Assembly: GCA_033720735.1 (NCBI GenBank)
Contig: JAWWBX010000039.1
Span: forward strand, 1 to 21,592
Reading direction: 5' to 3'
Length of the DNA stretch: 21,592 bases
From: B8-G4 sp033720735
GTDB taxonomy: Bacteria > Bacteroidota > Bacteroidia > Chitinophagales > Saprospiraceae
Shown piece after piece: positions 16,699 to 21,592 of this stretch. The stretch's first letter is position 1; each line of letters starts with the position of its first letter. The position numbers were made by a program, and so were the translations under genes. The notes under the pieces are model-generated. The model did no database searches, was not told where the DNA came from, and saw only the letters and a program-made list of their open reading frames with translations.

Positions 16699-17505
16699 AT
16701 GACAAAGCTGGAGAAGGGACTCAGATTTTTATGGACGATCCTCAGGCGCCCGCACCTGGCCGGGGCCGTTCTGCACGACAATCGCTTCTGGCACGCATCT
16801 TTCCAGCGCAGATTCGGGCACACCCGCCCGCTACCCGTGGTCCCGCTTTCGACATTTGTGCCGGATTCGGCCACTCTGGGAGAGTATACCTTCCTGGGAG
16901 GCGGATCGATGATCACGGATCTGCTTCTGCTGCAAGCACTCGCGAGCAGGGAGGATATTGAAACGTATTTCGAGATCGGGACCTGGCGCGGTGAAAGTCT
17001 GGCGGCAGTCGTGGATCATGTCAAGGCTGCCTGGAGCCTGGACCTGGACCAGGCTGCCATGGACCATTTGGGGTTTCCGGAGCACCTGCAGGCACAAATG
17101 GGCGCTCTGGGAGGAGAGTATCCCCATGTTCATTTTCTGCAGGGAGATTCGATGCAATTTGATTTCAAGCAAATAGGACGCCCAATCGATCTGATCTTCA
17201 TCGATGCGAAGCACACCTACGATTATGTTTGTCATGATACCCGTATGGTGTTGCGGCATCTGTGGCATGAGGGGAGTGTGATCGTATGGCATGACTACGC
17301 CTACAATCCTGAGCATGTCAGATGGGAGGTGTATCAAGGTATCCTCGACAGCTTGCCGGCCACATTACATGCGCAACTATACCAGGTAGGACATACCAAG
17401 TGTGCCATGCTCTGGCCCGGGGGCACATTACCCGTGCATCCGGCCAGGTTTCCCCAGGACTTGAAAGAGTTGTGGTCCGTGCACATCAAACGCCGTTCGC
17501 TCTGA
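16699..17505 (+). CDS. Class I SAM-dependent methyltransferase (Methyltransf_24-like)
   Basis: The 268-residue protein has motif I TYFEIGTWRGES at 89-100, an acidic residue in WSLDLD near 115, a GDSM segment at 149-152 and IDLIFIDAKHTYDYVCHD at 163-180, ending the core with WHDY at 197-200. These fit the class I methyltransferase group often found in cephalosporin-hydroxylase-like or sugar O-methyltransferases of glycan clusters. The histidine/aspartate-rich stretch could bind a metal. The ATG at 16699 begins 24 bp from the divergent C5-epimerase start; the in-frame ATG at 16591 would overlap that gene and is rejected. Its 3' end overlaps the next glycosyltransferase by 4 to 34 nt, depending on that gene's start. 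The methyl acceptor is unknown. Confidence 0.83.
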   Translation: MTKLEKGLRFLWTILRRPHLAGAVLHDNRFWHASFQRRFGHTRPLPVVPLSTFVPDSATLGEYTFLGGGSMITDLLLLQALASREDIETYFEIGTWRGESLAAVVDHVKAAWSLDLDQAAMDHLGFPEHLQAQMGALGGEYPHVHFLQGDSMQFDFKQIGRPIDLIFIDAKHTYDYVCHDTRMVLRHLWHEGSVIVWHDYAYNPEHVRWEVYQGILDSLPATLHAQLYQVGHTKCAMLWPGGTLPVHPARFPQDLKELWSVHIKRRSL

Positions 17506-18647
17506 ATCTTCTGTTTTGTACGACGAGCTGCAAGCATGCGGCCACGGGTGCCGGGCGCTTCGCACAGGCGCTGCTTGCATTAGAGAAAAAGCCGGACATC
17601 AGGATTGTGGTCGTTTCGGAAGACATCGACCACCAGCCGGAACGCTGGAGATTCCGGGTGGAGCTACCTGACAGGCCAACTGGATATGCCCAGAAAAGCC
17701 GCTACTACGCGAGTATGATTGGCCAGGTGACTGCAGCGTTACCGGTTGACGTGGTGTTGTTCAACAATGCGTGGCTGGCACGCGCCTGGTTGCAACAGAA
17801 TCCTGCGTATCCTCCTGTACTTGCCGGAGTGCGTGACGACAACGCGGTGCATGCTTTCGACAACGCCCTGGGTGCTATTCCGCGCATGATCGAACGCAAA
17901 CGGATCGAACAGGCAGCATGCAGGGCGCTGGAGTTTCTGTTTACCAACTCCCTCTATCTGGCAGACGCCCTCACAACGCATTACCGGATCGATCGCTCCA
18001 GGATCAGTGTGTTGCCACCCGCTTACATGGACTACGCGTCCCTCCGTGCCAATCCGCGGCCACTCATAAAGGGGGAACCGGTCCGGGTACTTTTCGGAAA
18101 GCATGACTATCATCGCGGAGGGCTGCATCTCGTGCTCAGGGCGTTGGAAGACCTCCGGGACTTCAGGTTTGCCCTCACGATCGCCGGACCTGAGGAGGAC
18201 GTCGTTCGACGCAAGTTTGACAAGGACCTCCAGGCACTCAAGCACGTGGAAGTCGATCTGCGCGGCCGCGTTTATGATCATCAGGAAATGATCGAACTGA
18301 TGGAGACACATCATGTCTACTGCGTCCCGTCGCGGCGGGAAGCATTCGGGGTAGCGAATCTCGAAGCGCTGTGTTGCGGGATGCGGGTCGTGTTCCACCC
18401 CACCGGAGGCATTCCCCGGGAGCTGGGCCAGTTTGCATTCCCGGTGGCCGACTGGACCTGGCAATCAGTGCGGGAGGCGTTGCATCGTGCACTGCGCACC
18501 GATCACACAACGATCGAAACCATGATTGGTCAGGGCAGGACCTGGGCTGCGGAGACCTATGATCGCGACCGTATGTTGGAACAACTGGAAGCGCTGGTCA
18601 GACGTGTTCACACCCTGACGTCAAAACCGAATGCCCGCACTGACTGA
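17472..18647 (+). CDS. Glycosyltransferase family 4
   Basis: About 391 residues. The sequence FALNLLFCTTSCKHAATGAG is a typical first strand and loop. LFTNSLYLADAL and ISVLPPAYMDY close the acceptor domain. VRVLFGKHDYHRGGLHLVLRAL opens the donor domain, and PSRREAFGVANLEALCCG holds the E-x7-E pair (E290 and E298 counted from the GTG). The start is uncertain: GTG at 17472 overlaps the methyltransferase by 34 nt, whereas a CTG at 17502 would give a 4-nt CTGA junction and put the first strand directly at the N-terminus. The ATG at 17322 implies an implausible 184-nt overlap. The 3' end overlaps the convergent sulfotransferase gene by 40 nt. Donor sugar unknown. Confidence 0.85.
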   Translation: MVRAHQTPFALNLLFCTTSCKHAATGAGRFAQALLALEKKPDIRIVVVSEDIDHQPERWRFRVELPDRPTGYAQKSRYYASMIGQVTAALPVDVVLFNNAWLARAWLQQNPAYPPVLAGVRDDNAVHAFDNALGAIPRMIERKRIEQAACRALEFLFTNSLYLADALTTHYRIDRSRISVLPPAYMDYASLRANPRPLIKGEPVRVLFGKHDYHRGGLHLVLRALEDLRDFRFALTIAGPEEDVVRRKFDKDLQALKHVEVDLRGRVYDHQEMIELMETHHVYCVPSRREAFGVANLEALCCGMRVVFHPTGGIPRELGQFAFPVADWTWQSVREALHRALRTDHTTIETMIGQGRTWAAETYDRDRMLEQLEALVRRVHTLTSKPNARTD

Positions 18648-19450
18648 ACCTGTTCCGGGGTAAAGGGTGTTTCGTGGCGCTGGTATCTCCCGAGTGATGC
18701 AGGAGGCTGTACCAGTGCTGTCAACTGCTCCAGTGTGCAGCGCGGGGATACCTCGAGAAATGCAAGCAGGCGCGCAACTTCCTGCTCCGGCTGTGCGCAA
18801 AGGTCGTCGAAGCGCAAGATCAGATGGCGGTCCGGCAGGAGTTCCCTGCATTGATTTTGTACCCAGTTGTTGACGGCAATCCAAAAATCGAGATGCCGGC
18901 TGGCGTGCGGAATATCAGGATCATTTGGAATACCGAAATACTGACCCCAGCGCTGGTACTGAGAGGTATTGTCTGAGTATGCCATATCCAGTCCATGACG
19001 CATCACGTGCACATATTTGCACCTGGGAAAGTGTGTAGCGAGCTGTTTGAGGTAATACTGAGAGCGCGGGTTCTTCCACCCCCATTTCTGGTATTGGGCG
19101 TGCGTCGGGCGACCTTCCCACGACCGCTTCAAATGCAACCAGATCCACTTCAAGACCGGCCCACGGGCACTCCGGTAAAGGCGCCAATAATCACCCGGCC
19201 TGAGCGGTTGGCCAAAGTACAGGCGGGTAAAAGTCCTGAAGCGGGGTGCCAAGCGGGGATAGGTCCACAGATGCGGAAGCTGGCAGATCAACCGGGCAAA
19301 GAATACATTGTCCAGCGAACCGTTGACATAGGAGCCAATATTCACACCTGCGGCACGGGCGATCTGCGCCACAACGCGCGTACCGCTGCCACCGACGCCG
19401 CCGATGATCACGGGAGCGTCCAGGTCAAATCCGGCAGTTGTTGGCGGCAT
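18608..19450 (-). CDS. Sulfotransferase-family protein with a lysine-free P-loop
   Basis: The 280-residue protein starts with a hydrophobic strand and the loop VIIGGVGGSGTRVVAQIA at about 14-31. This is where PAPS enzymes usually have a lysine (K-S-G-T-T), but here the loop is G-S-G-T-R. YVHVMRHGLDMAYSDN later supplies R-x7-S of a 3'-phosphate site, and WGWKNPRS is another sulfotransferase-superfamily landmark. It most likely sulfates a glycan or another small acceptor, but the altered loop leaves room for a different activity. Its gene opposes its neighbours: it overlaps the preceding plus-strand glycosyltransferase by 40 nt, and its ATG is 14 bp from the next plus-strand ATG. No signal peptide. 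Confidence 0.77.
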   Translation of the reverse strand: MPPTTAGFDLDAPVIIGGVGGSGTRVVAQIARAAGVNIGSYVNGSLDNVFFARLICQLPHLWTYPRLAPRFRTFTRLYFGQPLRPGDYWRLYRSARGPVLKWIWLHLKRSWEGRPTHAQYQKWGWKNPRSQYYLKQLATHFPRCKYVHVMRHGLDMAYSDNTSQYQRWGQYFGIPNDPDIPHASRHLDFWIAVNNWVQNQCRELLPDRHLILRFDDLCAQPEQEVARLLAFLEVSPRCTLEQLTALVQPPASLGRYQRHETPFTPEQVQSVRAFGFDVRV

Positions 19451-19464
19451 AGCAGCGACAGGTC

Positions 19465-20331
19465 ATGACACAAGCACCTCAGATGATCCACATCGCAACG
19501 GTCCATTGGAAACGGGCTGAGTGGATCGACTTGCAAATATCCATGTTTAGGCAACATATCCATAGACCATTTCGCGTCAATGGGTTCCTCACGGATATCG
19601 ACGCTGCGTATCACAGCCAGTTTGACTACACGACATCCGGACCAGATACCACGCACGCAGGCAAGCTGAACGCACTGGCCGAAGTGATTTGCGAAAATGG
19701 AGATGACAACGACTGGCTGATCTTCATCGACGGAGACGCCTTCCCGGTCAGCGATCTGGTGGCCGGTCTGACCCCGCTCTTCAGGAGTGCGCCACTGGTA
19801 GCGGTGCGTCGGCTTGAGAACCTTGGTGAAAAACATCCCCACCCCAGCTTCTGTGCCACAACGATCGGGTTTTGGAAGGAGATCGGTGCCAATTGGAACA
19901 AAGGGTATCGCTGGATCAATGCGCTCAACGTTGAGGAGACCGATGTGGGTGGTGAACTGCTCAGGATGCTTACCGAGCGCAACATTCCCTGGATACCCTT
20001 GCATCGGTCCAATGCCCATAATATCCTGCCCGTCTGGTACGGGATCTATGGTGACCTGATCTACCATCATGGCGCCGGCTTTCGGAGCCGGGGTTGCCGG
20101 AGAGTGTGGTATGAGCGCGGCTTGTATCGCATCTACCGGCGCCTGGATTCCCGGATCCTGAACAATGTGGTTCCTGCTGGTTTGCTCACCGCTGTGCGTA
20201 ATAGCATTATCCACCCTGAAGGCCGTCGCAAACGCAGGATCGGGCGGGAACTGGACAAGATCGACGCCAACGTCAAGCGCAGGCTTTTTGACGATCCGGA
20301 CAAGTTCCTGGCGTCTCTGCGTATTCCCTAG
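19465..20331 (+). CDS. GT-A-like glycosyltransferase, family not assigned
   Basis: The 288-residue protein has HIATVHWKRAEWIDLQ as the first strand and helix, and DNDWLIFIDGDAFPVSDL with D89-G-D91, the D-x-D metal site of GT-A glycosyltransferases. A basic C-terminal tail (GRRKRRIGRELDKID and beyond) could lie against the membrane surface. It should transfer a sugar from a nucleotide donor, but I cannot name a characterised relative. The ATG at 19465 is 14 bp from the divergent sulfotransferase start; an alternative ATG at 19483 would put the protein right at its first strand (MIHIATVHW). The stop TAG shares a CTAG with the stop of the opposing gene at 20328. Confidence 0.72.
   Translation: MTQAPQMIHIATVHWKRAEWIDLQISMFRQHIHRPFRVNGFLTDIDAAYHSQFDYTTSGPDTTHAGKLNALAEVICENGDDNDWLIFIDGDAFPVSDLVAGLTPLFRSAPLVAVRRLENLGEKHPHPSFCATTIGFWKEIGANWNKGYRWINALNVEETDVGGELLRMLTERNIPWIPLHRSNAHNILPVWYGIYGDLIYHHGAGFRSRGCRRVWYERGLYRIYRRLDSRILNNVVPAGLLTAVRNSIIHPEGRRKRRIGRELDKIDANVKRRLFDDPDKFLASLRIP
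20328..20331. other. CTAG palindrome carrying both convergent stop codons
   Basis: The plus-strand gene ends with TAG at 20329-20331, and the minus-strand gene ends with TAG read from 20330 to 20328. The two genes thus share a 4-nt CTAG and have no spacer for a terminator. Confidence 0.85.
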
Positions 20332-21119
20332 ACCTCGAGTGCCAATCGCCGCCATCGGCGCATCAGCCTTTGCGACTCCGTCCACAAATCGGCGCGCAAC
20401 TGGCTGGAGGCAATGGGTTGCCCGATCGTCGAGGGTGCCCGCAACCCCGCAAAGCCGACCCCACCAAGTGGGATTCTCCACACAGTTTCAATTTTTTCCC
20501 GCAGTTTTTTCTCATTAGGCAGCAGGTCTGCCCCATGCATGACGATCCGGCCCTCCGGTGGTGTCTGCTCAAGGATCTGCAGGCAGCATAGATTGTAGTA
20601 GTTGCTGCAATTGAGATACAGGTTGAGATAGCGCTGGCGCATCCGGTGAAAGTGCCACGACATCACAGGCGGGAAATAACGTCCCAGGCGGTGGCGCCGC
20701 GTTCGTCGTTGCAGTTCGCGCTGGTACAGTGAGGTCACCACCTCCAGCGGGTTGCGGTAGACAGCGATCAGCCGGGGTGGCGGAGTGCGTCGGGCGTACA
20801 ACAGATCGTAGACGATACAGGTGCGCGGGTCTTTCCATCCCCAGGGCAGCCCCACAGACATGCGGGCCTCCCAGAGGCGCGATGCCCGCTGGGCAAATGC
20901 ACCATCAGGATCCGCGAGTGGTTTGCGGGCATTGAGCCAGTTCATCCCATGTGCAGTGAGTACTTCTTCGTGGAGTTGCAGGATTTCCACATCTTCGCGC
21001 AACGGACTGCTGTCGGTTGCAGGTCGGTCCATATTGATACCATTGCGATGCAGCCATTCTGCCAGCAAAGTGGTGTAAGAACGGTGCATCCCCAGAATGA
21101 CGACGGCCTGCGCGGACAT
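20328..21119 (-). CDS. Sulfotransferase-family protein
   Basis: The 263-residue protein begins MSAQAVVILGMHRSYTTLLA, the P-loop region of the GMHRSGTS-type sulfotransferase group, but with tyrosine where glycine is usual. LPWGWKDPRTCIVYDLL and LIAVYRNPLEVVTSLYQRE (R-x7-S) are the other expected landmarks. It probably sulfates a glycan using PAPS; the exact acceptor is unknown. The open frame continues upstream to 21536, but that stretch is the complement of the divergent glycosyltransferase and looks non-protein, so I start at the ATG at 21119. The gap to the divergent start is 15 bp, and the stop is shared with the neighbour in a CTAG. No signal peptide or membrane helix is evident. Confidence 0.82.
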   Translation of the reverse strand: MSAQAVVILGMHRSYTTLLAEWLHRNGINMDRPATDSSPLREDVEILQLHEEVLTAHGMNWLNARKPLADPDGAFAQRASRLWEARMSVGLPWGWKDPRTCIVYDLLYARRTPPPRLIAVYRNPLEVVTSLYQRELQRRTRRHRLGRYFPPVMSWHFHRMRQRYLNLYLNCSNYYNLCCLQILEQTPPEGRIVMHGADLLPNEKKLREKIETVWRIPLGGVGFAGLRAPSTIGQPIASSQLRADLWTESQRLMRRWRRLALEV

Positions 21120-21134
21120 GCCACAAAATAAAAC

Positions 21135-21592
21135 ATGATCGATTCCAAACTGCATGTGTTGATCATTCCCGCCTGGATGCCCAAGGCAAATGATGAGGCA
21201 GCGGGTACGTTCATCCTGCAACAGGCCATCGCCCTGCAGCGCACCGGACAAGTCGATGTGGGGTGGATCTTTCTGGATTCGGATGAGGTGCCCCGCGACA
21301 AAAAAGAGCTGCTCAAACAGCAAGGCATCCGCTTGCTGGTCAGGAAAGTCTCCTATATCCCCAAGGTGTCCGGCATGCTGATCCGTCGCTGGTGCGGCCG
21401 CTACTACGAACTGTATCAGCAATATGTGGCGCGCCATGGCATCCCTGACCTGATCCATGCCCACAGTTATGTGGCCGGGTTCGCGGCTGCCTACATTTCG
21501 GAACAAACCGGGCTCCCGTTTGTCCTGACGGAACATTCGACCAACTTTCTCAATAACAGCATCCGGCGACTCCAGGCAGCTTCGGTGCGTAC
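21135..21592 (+). CDS. Glycosyltransferase family 4, N-terminal part, cut by the window end
   Basis: The frame runs open from the ATG at 21135 through the window end (152 full codons). It begins MIDSKLHVLIIPAWMPKAND, then GTFILQQAIALQRTG, a glycine/hydrophobic start typical of GT-B acceptor domains. DLIHAHSYVAGFAAAYI and LPFVLTEHSTNF are hallmark segments of GT4 enzymes. The donor domain lies beyond the window. An A-rich but Shine-Dalgarno-free leader (ACAAAATAAAAC) precedes the ATG, and the divergent sulfotransferase start is 15 bp away. It is the sixth glycosyltransferase in the window. Donor and acceptor are unknown. Confidence 0.85.
   Translation, partial: MIDSKLHVLIIPAWMPKANDEAAGTFILQQAIALQRTGQVDVGWIFLDSDEVPRDKKELLKQQGIRLLVRKVSYIPKVSGMLIRRWCGRYYELYQQYVARHGIPDLIHAHSYVAGFAAAYISEQTGLPFVLTEHSTNFLNNSIRRLQAASVR

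Noticed and set aside
17322..17471. Upstream ATG for the glycosyltransferase
   Set aside because: It would overlap the methyltransferase by 184 nt, and the extra residues precede the normal first strand of the family.
19408..20481. 357-codon minus-strand frame across the GT-A-like gene
   Set aside because: No motif; the plus-strand frame has a D-x-D site and protein-like sequence, and the minus frame would also cover parts of two other genes.
21120..21134. Bacteroidota-type promoter box (TTATTTTG on the minus strand)
   Set aside because: One mismatch to TAnnTTTG, only a few bases from the start codon and no upstream partner element; likely just AT-rich spacer.
21120..21536. N-terminal extension of the last minus-strand sulfotransferase
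   Set aside because: The added residues are the complement of a clear GT4 N-terminus and do not look like protein; the P-loop follows directly after the ATG at 21119.

Overview
The window is a densely packed surface- or exo-polysaccharide gene cluster from a Gram-negative-like bacterium. It holds about 21 protein genes, two of them cut by the window edges, and almost no intergenic DNA. I see no RNA genes, insertion sequences, CRISPR arrays or origins. The organism is most likely a Bacteroidota member or relative of moderately high GC. The hints are a WbqC-family protein, a polysaccharide deacetylase with an SHDID motif, weak or absent Shine-Dalgarno sites at many starts, and an MBOAT/SGNH acylation pair. 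This assignment is tentative; other marine Gram-negative lineages are possible.

Layout. (1) Positions 1-1802: the 3' end of an SGNH-type protein and an MBOAT O-acyltransferase, visibly more AT-rich than what follows. (2) 1805-15737: an unbroken plus-strand run with gaps mostly under 20 bp and many 1-4 nt stop/start overlaps. It encodes a carbamoyltransferase, an SDR sugar epimerase, a glycosyltransferase, mannose-1-phosphate guanylyltransferase (manC), two more glycosyltransferases, UDP-GlcNAc 2-epimerase (wecB type), a PIG-L deacetylase, an FkbM methyltransferase, a sulfotransferase, a WbqC protein, a second sulfotransferase and a polysaccharide deacetylase. (3) 15701-21592: a block of alternating strands. 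Three minus-strand genes (a D-glucuronyl C5-epimerase homologue and two sulfotransferase-family proteins) alternate with plus-strand genes (a SAM methyltransferase and three glycosyltransferases). At each switch the 3' ends overlap (37, 40 and 4 nt) and the divergent starts lie only 14-23 bp apart.

How the genes may work together. ManC, the 2-epimerase and the SDR epimerase supply or reshape nucleotide sugars. Six glycosyltransferases build the chain. A large set of tailoring enzymes would then decorate it: O-acetyl, carbamoyl and methyl groups, N-deacetylation, uronate C5-epimerisation and up to four sulfations. C5-epimerase, deacetylases and several sulfotransferases are the same enzyme classes that convert heparosan to heparan sulfate. 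The most interesting reading is therefore a bacterial pathway for a sulfated, epimerised, glycosaminoglycan-like polymer. No Wzx flippase, Wzy polymerase, ABC exporter or outer-membrane export protein lies in the window, so the cluster continues beyond it. The tailoring proteins show no obvious signal peptides, which suggests (inference) that sulfation and epimerisation happen in the cytoplasm before export, unlike the Golgi pathway of animals.
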